Source: Cristatella mucedo
Taxonomy: Eukaryota; Bryozoa; Phylactolaemata; Cristatellidae
Reading direction: 5' to 3'
DNA: 64,000 bases
NCBI GenBank assembly: GCA_009760855.2
Contig: WPIO01000063.1
Coordinates: forward strand, 165,001-229,000
In this document: positions 35,221 through 47,017 of the stretch, piece after piece
Position numbering within the stretch: the stretch's first letter is position 1
Layout: the number at the start of each line of letters is the position of its first letter
Program-made: the position numbers and the translations under genes
The notes under the pieces: model-generated
The model's input: only the letters and a program-made list of their open reading frames with translations
Database searches by the model: none
What the model was told of the DNA's origin: nothing

Positions 35221-35340
35221 TGTGGTGTAACGCTGCGAACGTTGACAGAATGCACGAGTGTCGAAGCCCCCGTCAGTGTCTGCGTTTCGTCTTTTGTGTA
35301 CCGGAACGTGCTTGGTGTTAGAAGTGCAGCTTACAGCAGG

Positions 35341-35973
35341 AATACCCCATCTAAATTGGCCCATGCATTTGTGACATATCGTCTTGACTTCTGTAACTCA
35401 CTGCTCTTTGGTCTACCGACCTGTGCAATCAGGTTTTAACAGCTGGTGCAAAACTCTGCAGCTAGGCGTATCTGTCGTGAGCATCGCAGTTGCCACATCT
35501 CACCGATTCTCGCCGACCTTCGCTGGCCCTCAGTCAATCAACGCATCGACGTCAAGGTTTTGTCACTCACTTTTAGGTTCCTTTATTCTTTGGCTCCAGC
35601 CTACCCATCAAATTTACTCCCCCACCAGGCTAAGCATCGTGCACTCACTTTTCGGGATCTAATCATTTACCTATACATCGTACAAACCTCAAATTTTTTG
35701 GAGACCGTGCATTTAGTTCGTATGCTCCCAAAACCTGGAACTCACTCTCGACTTGCGTCACGATATCTCCTGACTTGTCCACATTAAAAAAGAAACTAAA
35801 AATGCATCTATGTATCACAGCATTTAGTGGGTCCCTGCGGTTTGTCCTTTATGTGCTTTCGCGGGCTGACACTGGCATGCTGCCGCTAATCACACTTGCA
35901 TGCTGACCCAGTGCATGTCGCCCCTAACCATGTTATTCTTGTCGTTTATTCAGCATGCTACCACTAACCATTC
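35341..35973 (+). mobile_element. Outer LINE, part 2
   Basis: LINE ORF2 resumes with [19 protein letters not shown], then, with frame changes, LVQNSAARRICREHRSCHIS, the LADLRWP region and the C-terminal block, into the 3' UTR. It breaks at ACCATTC (35967-35973), where the younger LINE copy is inserted. Several stops and frameshifts show age. Confidence 0.9.
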
Positions 35974-35982
35974 AAAATCAAT

Positions 35983-36551
35983 CGACCTGCACTGGTTACC
36001 AGTCAAGCAACGGATTGACTTCAAGGTTTTGTCGCTCACTTTTAGGTCTCTTCATTCTATGGCTCCAGCCTATCTTTCAGATATACTACCCCATCAGGCA
36101 AAGCATCGTACCACTCGCTTTTCGGAATCCAACAGTCTAGAAATACCTCGTACAAACCTTAAATCCTTTGGAGACCGTGCATTTAGCTCGTATGCTCCCA
36201 CAGCCTGGAACTCCCTCCCGACCTGCATCAGAACATCCCCTGACCTGACCACATTTAAAAGAAACTTAAAAACATACCTATTTAGGACAGCATTTAGTGG
36301 GTCCTTGTGATTCGTCCTCGATGTGCTTATGCGTGCTGACACTGTTCATGCTGCCACTAACCACATTTGCATGCTGACCCAGTGCATGTAACCCCTCACC
36401 ATGTTATTCATTTTGTTTGTTTTTCAAGCATGATTTTACTTACTATTCTATTGCGTATGACTTTGCAGCAAATGTAAAGCGCCTAGAAAGAGATTAAGTT
36501 CTCTGAGGGCGCTTTATCAAGTGCAATATTACTATTATTATTATTATTATT
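35983..36551 (+). mobile_element. Young LINE copy inside the outer LINE 3' UTR
   Basis: It starts at CGACCTGCACTGGTTACC (ORF2 [11 protein letters not shown]), keeps an open frame to FSGSL and TGA at 36310, and ends with the 3' UTR, stem-loop (36477-36519) and an (ATT)n tail. It is almost identical to the complement of 4988-5548. Nine filler bases (35974-35982) lie at the 5' junction. ATTC before (35970-35973) and after (36552-36555) may be a 4-bp target duplication, though it merges with the tail. Confidence 0.92.
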
Positions 36552-36555
36552 ATTC

Positions 36556-36648
36556 GATCGTGCTTACTTTGCAACAAATGTAAAGTGCCTAGAAAGAGAT
36601 TGAGTTCTCTGAGCGAGCTAAATCAGATGTATTGTTATTATTGTTATC
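36556..36648 (+). mobile_element. Outer LINE, part 3 (3' terminus)
   Basis: GATCGTGCTTACTTTGCAAC continues the outer LINE 3' UTR exactly where part 2 stopped (ACCATTC|GATC in intact copies). It ends with its own degenerate stem-loop and ATT-rich tail. Confidence 0.9.
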
Positions 36649-37764
36649 GCAGCACTGAGGCACACCTCAGCACCCAGCAAAAAACAAGCCGAGAAACGCA
36701 CTCACGAGGCGAAGCTCCTGCCCTTCTTCGAAAATAAGCTTTGAATTTCGTTTAAGACTCTGTTAAAAAAAATCCAACTTCGGGACGGTGCACATTGGGT
36801 GCAGAGCTATGCAAGTCTGTGCAAAATATGCTGCATCGTCAGACCGACCTTAAAACACTGAAGGGCACGGTGTGCATTCGGATTCTATTGCAGGCAATAA
36901 AGAAATGCCTGCCTGCGTCGAGAAGTCGAAGTGCGAACACCGACCCTGGGCTGAAGCCTATAGTAACTTCATTCGATCTTCTGTGCGCACTGCCAATCAA
37001 TAACTACTTCTCCCTTAGCCATAAAGTAGCTAACATTCAACAACTTCGTGCATATAGGCTACGAAAACCAAAATTTAAGGTACGTAAACTCATCTGTAGG
37101 CCTACTGGGTACAAATAGTAAAAGACACCGCCTTGCAGACATCCATCGCTAGTCAAAGCAGATGCATATTACTCATCAGACCGCGACCACAAAAACGGAG
37201 GTCATCAGGAACATTGAAGACTTAAATACATTTACAATGGCCGAGTTTTAAACTCGCTCATGCTACCTTTGTAATTGTGGATGGTGCTTCTAAGTTTGTC
37301 ATCCATACGGAGAGCCCTAGAGCGAACTCCGACTCAGCTTCCGTAGCAATAGAAAATTGGCTCAATCGTCAGCCGCATTGTGGCGAAGCTCAACGCCCCA
37401 AAGGAATATCTTAGCCCCGTAAAGAAAGGAGTGCATGGTTCTGTCACTATTAGTTAAAGGCATAGCGGACCGAGTCCGGAGACGAAAGTCCTACCGATTT
37501 ACTTATTTCCTACCGAATTACTTATTGCGAAACAAAAACTGTACGCGAGCGTAAAAGTGCACATTTTCAATAGCATTGCCACATTTCCATGCTTACGCAT
37601 CGCAAGATGCATCTAAGTGAAAGGACCAGCTCACACTAGCTTTACTGCATAATATTAAGTCATTTTTGTCGTGTTTTTTTTTATTTGACATTGCAACGGA
37701 GCTCACAGATGCAGCCCCTAAGTGGTGTGGGTGAGGAAGCTGTTCGTTAACTCGTGCAATCGCA
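36649..37764. other. No gene recognised
   Basis: A 107-codon + frame at 36795-37118 has no domain; no repeat was identified. Confidence 0.4.
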
Positions 37765-38095
37765 CTCCAAGGCATTCTGAAACGACTGCGAGCATAAAAC
37801 TGAGACGTGTTCTTCCGAGCAGACCCTCAATCTGAGCAGCATTCGACATAACCAACAACCTGATACTTGTGGAGCACCTGTCGATACGCCTAGGTATCGT
37901 TGGCATACACAGTGCTGCACTGGTTTTGGTCCTACATCAGTACAGACGTCAGAGAGTACACATAAATGATTTTTGGGTCATCCGGGAAGCCCCTTAAAGT
38001 ATGGGATTCTTCGGATTGTTCTTGGGCTGCCTTCTTTTTGTATCTATGCTTTCCATCCGGCCGATGTCACCATCAAGCAATATCGACTAACAATA
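37765..38095 (+). mobile_element. Old LINE RT fragment
   Basis: Broken + frames include VEHLSIRLGIVG, LKYGILRIVLGLPSFCIYAF and ADVTIKQ. These align with the [28 protein letters not shown] and LADVIAKH parts of the main LINE. Heavily diverged; the catalytic motif is lost. Confidence 0.75.
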
Positions 38096-38689
38096 CCGAG
38101 CGGTCCGAAGCAATCGAATACTCTATAGCTGCTGGGCCATTAAACGCACGTTCACTTTCATCAAAAGCATTTTGGGATTGACCCTCTAAAAATAGTCTCC
38201 GGCTTTAGAAAAAAAGTCGAGACTTTTTGGTATAAACAAAATCAACTCTGTGTATAGGCCACATTTAAATACATGAGCTATCAACTTGGTTCCGTCAGCA
38301 GGTAAAAACTCAACTTTTATTACTGAGTAGAAGAGATTGTGATGGCATTCGTGAGTAGATATTTAAAAATCCTCATCTCTTATGCTTTGCTTTTGCATTA
38401 CGCATAAACTCCCGTGGAAATGGGCAATGAAACTAATGTTGGCTACACACATGGGGTGTCTAAGAAAGCTTGAGTATAACGGTATTCACTTTTGCTTTAA
38501 TTTCGCGGTTTATTCACAATGTTCCTATCGAAAAAGAGTCCCCATTTTTCGAGGCACGGTATCATATTGCATATGATATGTGACAATCAACCAGGCTTGG
38601 GGTTGATTCTTTTGGAAGTACTGGCATGTTCAAATTTAGCTAATTTGGATTCAAAGCCAAAAACTCGAACGCTATGCAACTTCATAACA
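38096..38689. other. Spacer, nothing recognised
   Basis: Short frames only; no repeat was identified. Confidence 0.4.
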
Positions 38690-38876
38690 ATAATGACAAT
38701 AAAACATTTGTATAACGCTCTCAGAGAACTGAATCTCTTTCTAGGCATTTCACTTGTGCTGTAAACGGAGCATAATTGAATGGTTATAAGTAGCATAATT
38801 AATATCAACGAGCATAATATAGATAGAGGTGATATGCAAAGTGTCGGCATGGTTAGGGGCAGATTGCAACTCTGCT
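38690..38876 (-). mobile_element. LINE 3' UTR/terminus, minus strand, diverged
   Basis: The minus strand reads CCCCTAACCATGCCGACAC, then ATTCAATTATGC, AGCACAAGTGAAATGCCTAGA, AGAGATTCAGTTCTCTGAGAGCG and TATACAAATG. It is the family 3' end but more diverged than the LINE segment that follows on the + strand. Confidence 0.8.
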
Positions 38877-38886
38877 GCTCAGTTCT

Positions 38887-40600
38887 CCCTCCGATCTGTC
38901 ATCATTTGTAGATAGCTACAACACGACACTAGCTGACACGCTCGATGAGTTTGAACCTCTGAAAAACGCATTGTGCGCCCTCGCCCAGACGGCCTATGGT
39001 TTACCATGGACATTAAACTAGCCAGGATTACTAAGCACAAGCTTGAAAAAGCATACGAAAGATCAGGACTGACTGTCCATCGACAGGCATATGAAGACTA
39101 CTGTAGGTCGTACCAATCGATCCTAGCAAAGGCCAAGTCTCGCTTCTATAAAAACATTGTTGAATTACAGATGCACAATCCAAAAAGGCTGATGCCGACG
39201 ATCAACCATCTCCTCAACCGCTCCCAGATTAGCTCCTTACCTAATGATCCTTGTGATGATCTAGCCGATCGCTTTACTCGATTCTTTGTGCAGAAGATAG
39301 ACACGATCGGGGAGTCCATCCCTGCGAGGACAACATCCCTACTAGAATGCTGTTCCTTGATTCTTGGCTGCACCTCAATGTCTGCATTTAAGCAGGTCAC
39401 TAGTGATCTAGTCCTAGAGTTCGAATCCCAATAAAAGAAGACATCAAGTCCTTTGGACCCTATTCCCACTGTCCTGCTCCTACATTGCATTGATCTGCTG
39501 CTGCCATGCATAACTAACATCATTAATATGTCATTAGCCTCAGGTCATGTCCCAACACCTTTCAAAAAAGCTGTAGTCAGGCCACTTCTCAAGAAAGTGA
39601 CACAAGACCAATAGAACTTGGGCAACTACCGCCCAGTCTTCCTTCTACCATTCCTATCAAAGACACTGGAACGGGTCGTGGCAGACCAGCTGAACTCATA
39701 TATCGGAACTTCAAACCTTGCTAGTAAGTTCCAGTCTGGCTTTAGAGCTAATCACTCCACAGAGTCAGCATTGCCTAGGGTATACAACGACCTACTTAGG
39801 AATGCAGACATGGGTAGAGTGTCTCTGCTTGTTTTGCTCTGTCTTTCGTCAGCTTTTGATACTATCGATCACAGAATTCTTCTAGAGCGCCTCTCATTTC
39901 GCCTGGGCATCACTGGCACTGCTCTGCAATGGTTCAGGTCCTACCTCAGTGGGAGACTCCAGAGTATTGACGTGAATGGACTAAGATCATCCGAGGTACC
40001 TTTGAAATATGGCGTACCTCAGGGCTCCGTGCTAGGTCCCGTTCTTTTCATGGTCTATACTCTCCCTCTTGCTGATGTGATTGTCAAGCGAAATCTAGGC
40101 TTTCACTTCTTTGCGGATGACACTAAGATGTACCTTTGCTTTGATCCCTCCCAGCCTTCGAGCATCTCAAATCTTCTCAATTCACTTGCTGCATGCATTG
40201 ATGACATCCGCACATGGATGGCAGCAAATTTTTCTAAAAATAAACGATGATAAAACTAAATTACTAGTTATGGGAAAACCCAGTGGGATTCAGAAATTGG
40301 AAAGGCTGACACTCAAAATTGGCTCTGCCTGCATATCTCCTGTCGAATCAGCTCGAAATCTAGGTGTCAAATTCCAAAGTGACCTCTCGTTAGACAACCA
40401 CATCAGCTCCACAGTCGAGTCTGCCTACTCTCAGCTACATAAAATTGCTAAAATTCGGGCTTGTTTAGATAAGGAAACCACGTCAAAGTTGGTCCATGCA
40501 TTCGTGACATCCCGTCTCGACTTCTGCAACTCACTGCTTACTGGCCTACCAGCATGTGCGATCAGGCAATTGCAGCTGGTGCAAAACTCCGCAGCTAGGC
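38887..40600 (+). mobile_element. LINE ORF2 segment lacking a 3' end, flanked by a 10-bp duplication
   Basis: 1,714 bp of ORF2 from the linker upstream of RT to the AARL region of the thumb. It stops at GCAGCTAGGC with no C-terminus, 3' UTR or tail. GCTCAGTTCT occurs immediately before (38877-38886) and after (40601-40610). The sequence is close to the 5-7 kb copy, so it is a fairly recent insertion. Confidence 0.88.
38973..40600 (+). pseudogene. LINE ORF2 remnant (linker plus RT), stops and frameshifts
   Basis: The frame from 38973 gives a basic linker (KLARITKHKLEKAYERSGL, KSRFYKNIVEL) and ends at TAA 39432. A second stop (TAG, 39612) precedes the long frame 39618-40250. That frame contains NYRPVFLLPFLSKTLERVV, LCLSSAFDTIDH (the motif A aspartate codon is changed to Cys, compared with LLDLSAAFD elsewhere), [14 protein letters not shown] and FHFFADDTKMYL. 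One extra T in a T-run near 40230 shifts the frame; the rest continues in the frame from 40111. The linker frame upstream of 38973 (SDLSSFVDSYNTTLADTLDE) is also shifted. It is not functional. Confidence 0.9.
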
Positions 40601-40996
40601 GCTCAGTTCTGATTTTTAGTATGCTTTTTCAAGCTTGCACTTCGCAGACCTAGCTTATCTCTCAGTAGTCGTCTGATTCCCAATCACGTCTGCCCCGTAG
40701 TTCGGTAGTAACTAGCAATTGTCTACTGGCTCGACGCATAAGTAAAAGATCTCTACGATGATCATCGTGTGCTGTTATTACGCTAGGATTACAGCCTTAA
40801 TTCGTGACACCTCCGTTTAGCTTCACAGTCTTAGGAAGATGGAATAGAAGCACTTGCAGCACACAGTCATTCATTCAACTTCATTACATTGAGCCCTTGT
40901 TGCAGTCTTTCGGGCTCTCACTGTGACAATTGAAACGTGCTCTTTCTCTCTTTCTTCTCTCTGTTGTATGTCTCTACCTATGCTGTATGTCTCTGC
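40601..40996. other. Spacer, nothing recognised
   Basis: No repeat or coding signal was recognised apart from the flanking duplication. Confidence 0.4.
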
Positions 40997-41160
<164 letters not shown>

Positions 41161-41389
41161 CTCACCCCCACTTTTCATCAGACATCACCTTCTCTGCAGC
41201 TCAAACTCAAAGATCAACTGCCATAGAATAGTATTTCTGCTGGTGGGCCTCCCATTGAGCAGAGCACATCATGGCGGCTCCCCTGGTTTGGACTGGATGC
41301 TCCCGTGTGTGTGCTACCTCACAAGCAAATCGGCGATGTTGGTGGTTTGAGCTTACACCAGAGGGTATCGGCGGCTAATTTACCGGATG

Positions 41390-41645
41390 TGATTGCAACA
41401 ACTCAAGGGCACTACCCCAGCTTCTAAAGACATTCCGATGGCCCAAGCTGCCCAACCTCCGTTGTGCGCATCGCAGTCTGTATGGTGCGAAAGCGATGCC
41501 TTCGCCTATAACTTCTGTCTAGGGATTCGAGTTGCCACGGGCCTTATACTGGCACTAAAGATTTTCGGGACAATGACCACGATAAATTGATTTTCCACAA
41601 AAGAGTCGATGAACCTTACTTCCACTGCAGATCGTCTTTGCCTGT
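41390..41645 (+). repeat. Unnamed direct repeat, copy 1
   Basis: Aligns with 42320-42600: GCCCAAGCTGCCCAACCTCC, GCGATGCCTTCGCC, CTGGCACTAAAGATTTTC, ATGACCACGAT and GTCGATGAACCTTACTTCCAC all recur in order. A + frame (41393-41590) ends in LKIFGTMTTIN plus TGA. The homologous frame in copy 2 ends LKIFRRMTTID plus TGA. Sharing of frame and stop may mean a coding origin, but no domain was recognised. Confidence 0.6.
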
Positions 41646-42319
41646 CGTGACTTCAGGTAGAGAATCAGACATTTTCTTTCCTTGTAGTGGAGCTTTTATT
41701 CCTTTAACGCCCTGACATAGCCGTTGATTATGGGCATGCTTTCCACCACTGGAAAAACAGCACTACAATGGCAATTCAGGGTCCCGAGGAGCATTAAAAT
41801 TATAATTTACGTTTTACTCCAAGTTAGGGCACAATCAAGTCCTGAAATCCAAAGCAGCCATCGTCAAAAGTTAAGCTCGGTACATGTTACTCGAAGACGC
41901 CGGCACAACTGGTCAACCCATCGAAAGCACATACAGCAGTTACTCTCGCTATTTAGAAAAATCAACCCAGTTTCTGTACCCGATACATATATTGCAGCAT
42001 TGAAAGCAATTTCCCCAAAGCAGCACTGCGATGCCGTAGTTGTAACTCAATTGTGGAAAGGCAGGTTACAGAGCTACTAGGCCTGCAACCGACTTCGAGT
42101 TTGAGCAGGGGTGCATGCTGCAGAAGCTACACAGTACTTCTATAGTAACCGAGAGGGCCCTATGACCAGATGTCTGTTGCAACTTCCAAGTGTGGCGCAC
42201 CACCAATCTAGTACATGCTGCTTAGAATATCAACCGCTAGAGTACGCGCTGAGTCAACGACCGGCTGACCCGAAGGTCGTTCAATGTCAGCGCACGTCAG
42301 AGGCTTGCTGCTTGCTGAT
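41646..42319. other. Spacer between the direct repeats
   Basis: A 118-codon + frame at 41724-42080 is basic and His-rich, with no recognised domain. Confidence 0.35.
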
Positions 42320-42600
42320 TGGCTAGGATCGCAGACACCTCGACGGCTGAGGCCCAAACTCCCCAGCCTCCCGCGGTCTTTGCTGCTGATGTGTGGAGCG
42401 TGTCGGTGGGTCGCAAGGTAAGGCGCGCAAGCGGTGCCGTCGCCATTAAACCTTTTCTTCCGTCGAGGGGTCCGATGTGCCACAGGCGGCGCTACGGTGT
42501 ACTGGTGCTAAAGATTTTCAGGAGGATGACCACGATCGATTGATTGCCCTCTTGCGAGTCGTTGAACCTTACTTCCACATCCCATCGTCAATTTCTGCAC
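42320..42600 (+). repeat. Unnamed direct repeat, copy 2
   Basis: Partner of 41390-41645 about 0.7 kb away in the same orientation. It is more CpG-rich (GGCGCGCAAGCGGTGCCGTC) than copy 1, where many of these sites appear as TG/CA. Copy 1 may therefore be the older, deaminated copy. Confidence 0.6.
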
Positions 42601-45600
42601 GCCACTTGTCATTTTTGCTATGGTCGGTATTTCTAGATGTTTTAGTATGATGCAGGTATTAAATTGGTTTTGCCTCGTGAGGTCTGCATTATAGGGACGA
42701 AGTACTTTACAGTCTTAAGCGAGCATCGGAATCGGCTGCTTATAAAGCCTTGTTTCTCCTTGCCGGCGACCTTCGTGCAGTCGGCTGGCTTACTCACTTA
42801 AACTTTCATCGCTTTGTGGATCGCCGTATCGCTGTGTGTACCACACATGGACTGCCGTGTTTCACATGACCTGCCTCGTCTTCCGCGTCTTTGCGGTATC
42901 CGCGAAATCTTGGAATCCTTCCGATTTCCCGCCAGATGCAACTTTAAGCTGAACCCCGTGCTCGTGGCCTTCCGAAATCGTCAGCCCGAGATTGTCGCCT
43001 TTTTAACACAGGCAAGCATATCGGTCGCCTTAGTTGTTGCAGAGCCTGCCGGTGCATGCTCACTTGACATTCTCGAGGCTTGACTGCCTCAAGGCTGATT
43101 ACCGAGTAACATGCACTTCTTGTGTAGTCCATCACTGCGTTTCCGGTGTTGTCGTCTAAATAGGACAACATCGTGGGTAGCGGTGGTACCGATCAGGAAT
43201 GCTGCCTTACAAGCTACTGAAGTAACCTACGTTTGTAGATACGGCAAGCCTACAGCCAAGAGAATCGCTACTCACTGATTTCAAGGTGAGAGCCACGGGG
43301 ACTCACAAGCTTCAAACGTAAAACGTGAGTAAAAGTATCCGAATTCAGTTAACATGTACTTTTCCATTAATCCGGTTCTTGAGTTTGTTATAGTTTGTTT
43401 GTTCAAGAGTCCGATGTGAGCTCCAGGAATGTGTCGAGTTGAGAAAATAAGGACAGGTGCTTATCGAGTTAAAGAAGAATGATACATTTTTACATTAAGT
43501 GAAGTTCGCCTGGAAGATAGGCCAGGGTATCAGAGTAGAAGGCAGTAAAATGTAGAGGCTAACTAAGGGCAAGAGAACGTATTAGCTGCAGTTACTCAAA
43601 TGAGAGTTCACACTTCGTTTTCTGATGTTTGTGAGAGGCAAAAGCTGCGTTAGCTAACTTGGACCTGGTAATTTTGCTCAGCTTTTGAATAGTAAACTTT
43701 GCCGTGAGTTACCTACCCAGATCCGGTGCCATCACCCACCACAATAGGGGCCCATCACCTAACGTGCTCGAGCCGTCCATCCCGACTGGTGAGTATCCAC
43801 GTGCATATAAACTGCTGGTATCTCGTATCGGTAACTTGTTGAATTCCTTCGGGGATTGACTTGGAAACCGTGGTGTCGGACAACAAAGTGTTCTGGTTGC
43901 TGCGGTCCATGATTTGATGACCAGTCTCTCCACTGGCATATTGCATTTGTAGCTAGTATGCCGTTCTTGCAAAACAACTACAACATATGGGCTAGGATCA
44001 AAATGCACAATGCATGCTGAATCGCCTAGTCAATACTGCTTCATAATCGTTGGGCCATAGATGCTTTGTTTCAGTGGTTAGCTGTGATTGCTGCATTTTC
44101 TGTTCCCCTTCCCGAACTTCAGCATCTTGTCACCTGCTGCACTACACAAGTACATATTTTCGAGTGGTCCGTCCTACATGCCAACGCTGTTCGAGAATCA
44201 GAAGCAGGGCCAGCAGAAGCAATTAGCAAAAGCATCCTGCAAGCAGCTCATAAAGGCAGCGTGGTTGATCAGGAGCATCTGCTGCGTATGTAGAGGATGG
44301 CTGCTAGCTGCCAAGTCTGCTCGATTCACTTGGCCTAAACCTGATAACCAGCACAGCACAGCAAAAATTAGGGTTACTACCACTGTCATCCGAATCTCTG
44401 CTTGATGGACGGGCGCTGAGCAGCTGCTGGCATCTCCAGGAAATCACTAATCTGACTTGAGCTTAGTTGGCTTTTTGTGAGTAGACAGGCAGGCTCCATT
44501 GGTGTAAGTCACTTCCAGAGGATCCATCAGGTAGGTGTTCCTGCAAAGAAATTGCCTATGAGCGATATTGTAAGTAGCTTGACGGATGTGTGATTCACAT
44601 GCGATTCACAGAATGCATGCAATGCAGAATGCATGCATAGACAGGAAGCTGGGAACTAGTGGCAGCTATACCTTGTAGCTTTCACCATCCTGTTTGTGTC
44701 AACCCCAGCTTCTCTTCTATCGGCCAAGGGGGAAGCCTTCGAGACAGATCGTAATCGTTTGGACCTTCATTTCGAACCTTGTGTCAGCAACCCAGATCGC
44801 AGCAGTCGAAGATGACCTGCATTACAAATTGGGTGCACGGGATGTACACGAGACCAAGTGCATAGGCATTTCTAGCATGGTTCTGTAGCTCATCTTTTTT
44901 GGAGTTTTGTTTTTGTACATGGTGACAATCAGAGGGTTCTAATGGCAGCCATCGTCCTACTGGCGAAGCACCGCCGGGCCCCTCCGTCGTTGGCTGTGTT
45001 TGCTGACTGCTCGGTATACTTTCACCAGTGGCTGCCCCTGGTGGCAGGCCGACCGGCTGGCCGGCCCTGGTGCTGACATAAGATCTCTATTGACTATTGG
45101 GCCGTGCTGCCTAGTTTATTGACTCATGTTCGAGTACCGTGGCCGAGGACAGCACCAGTTGTAATCACAGCACCCCGCGAACCAGCACCCCCGCGATCCA
45201 TCGAGGCCAATGCATCAGTAGCATGCCGGTGGCCTCGAGAAGAATCGACCTCTCCCCCTGCCCCACGTGACAGTATGAGGCAGCAACAGCTGGTGCAGCT
45301 CTGCATGAGGCTGAGCTGGGTTGCCCTCGTCCTGCTGCTACGCCACGCAAGCACTTGCCCACTTTTCTCCGAGCATCCTCTCGGATAAATCATGCAGCGC
45401 ACCGTGAGAAACGACGACCAGAAACTACGCAATTTAGCATTGCCTTGCTTTCGAGGAACCTGGCATAGGCATGAGTGTATGTGCATGCACTCAAGCAAGC
45501 CCTCGAGCCTCCTAACCCCTTGCTGCCCTTTGCCCTCGCTCATGCAGCAACAGCAGTAAATCTTCTGCCGCAGCAAGGCTGGCTGGCTGCAGCTCCTGCA

Positions 45601-46934
45601 TAGGCTTAATGCAGCAGCACTTGGGGCAAGAGCAGCCAGCGAGGTAGGTAGGTAGGTAGCTGCATGTCTGGTGCAGTCTTTGGTTACTGGCTGAGCCTGG
45701 GGCAGCTAGCTGCTAGTCGGTGTCGGGCTGTTAGGCCGGCCAGCAAGCCATTAGTTATCAAATCAACAGCTAACCTAATTGAGAGCAGCCAGCCCATTTA
45801 GTAGAGGCTGACAGGCCGAGCTCAAGGCCAACGACAAGGTGGAAAGTCAGCCTGTCACAATGCTGCTGCCTGAGTGCTGAGGCTCCCAAAAACGCAGGCA
45901 GCTTGTCGCTGCTGCTGGTTGCATGCTCTCTCGAAGGTGGGGTCCAGCGTAAGCTTTGAGCGAGAAGGATTTCTGGCAGGATATTTTATGGCTCAGCTTT
46001 CCGCTCCACCCACCTCCCGGGTTCATCCGATGGATTCACCTCAGCTCACTCACTGGCTGTCGTCAGCCTTCGACCGGACAGCTGTGACAGTTGGCACAGT
46101 GACAGCCAGTTGGCCACGATGACACACACCTCCAACGTGCAGACAGAAAACCACCTAGGGCCATTCGGCAGGGACGAGGCCCATCCTGGCAGACCCCTCC
46201 CGAGGATGGGGTGGGGGCTGCTGCTGCTGCTCTGGCAGTGGCAACTGCACATCGGACACATTATCCTCCCTGTTTTTCTCATTGCTGTTAGCCTAATGTT
46301 CGGTTGTCTGTGTGAATGTTAATGCTCGTGAAGCAGTAGTATACTGCAGCGAATGCACACACTCACACGCACTTACACGCCAACACCCACCATCAAGTGC
46401 AGGCCGAGTTCCTCTATGTGTGCAGAATAAGCATCGAACACACCCCACCTAGCACCGGTCTGCTGCTTATGGCTTTGTCGAGTCGAGGTCTGTGTGAGGG
46501 TTCGGGGGATGGAGTTGAGGCTGGCAGGGATGGGTTGCGCGGCACTGGGGCTTGCTGGGCTCGTGGCCCTGAATCGTGGCAAGGCTGTAGCCTACTTCAA
46601 AATTGACTGGCAGATCCACAAAGTCAGCCCATGGTCTCGACTTTGCCAAGGTTTGCCGTGCCAGATGCCAAGCCACTCGGTCGAGATCCACTTACCCTCC
46701 CATGTGCAGAAGCTTTGGTGTAGGAGACAAGTATGTTTTCCTGTGGCCAACTCGTGTATCTTTAAATTGCTTTACCTTTAGCCCATTCTTCAGCCCTTGT
46801 GGCAAATGCTTAGGTTGATGATAATCGGGTTCATTGTGACTAAGTGATTGATAAATCCTAAAAATTCATCAACACAAGCATGTCGATGTGATCTTAACCA
46901 AGCAAGAACAGGCCGTGTTTGGATGGGTGTGCCA

Positions 46935-46938
<4 letters not shown>
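42601..46938. other. 4.3 kb without a recognisable gene or repeat
   Basis: Only short and opposed frames, several in CAG/CTG-rich DNA (45100-46600; for example a 150-codon minus frame at 45124-45576 with Ser/Cys/Gly-rich content). There is a short GTAG repeat at 45644-45660. No SINE, LINE or domain was seen. Confidence 0.4.

Positions 46939-47015
<77 letters not shown>
46939..47015. repeat. (TG)n microsatellite
   Basis: An uninterrupted GT run of about 77 bp; His-Thr and Val-Cys frames across it are artefacts. Confidence 0.98.

Positions 47016-47017
<2 letters not shown>

Larger units (their letters stand above)
33117..35335 (+). mobile_element. 2,219-bp inserted element with Gag-like ORF, TGT...ACA ends
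   Basis: This segment interrupts a LINE copy. GCAGG occurs on both sides (33112-33116 and 35336-35340), and removing the element plus one GCAGG restores the LINE alignment. The ends TGTGGT...TTACA fit an LTR retrotransposon, and a 5-bp duplication is typical of that class. No obvious long terminal repeat pair was found. A candidate 3' LTR of only 115 bp (35221-35335) starts TGTGGT like the left end and follows a purine-rich tract (35192-35219). The first 60 bp before the ORF are too short for a full 5' LTR. There is no RT, integrase or protease, so it is non-autonomous or decayed. Base composition (CpG-rich to 34700, then AT-rich) differs from its surroundings. Confidence 0.72.
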
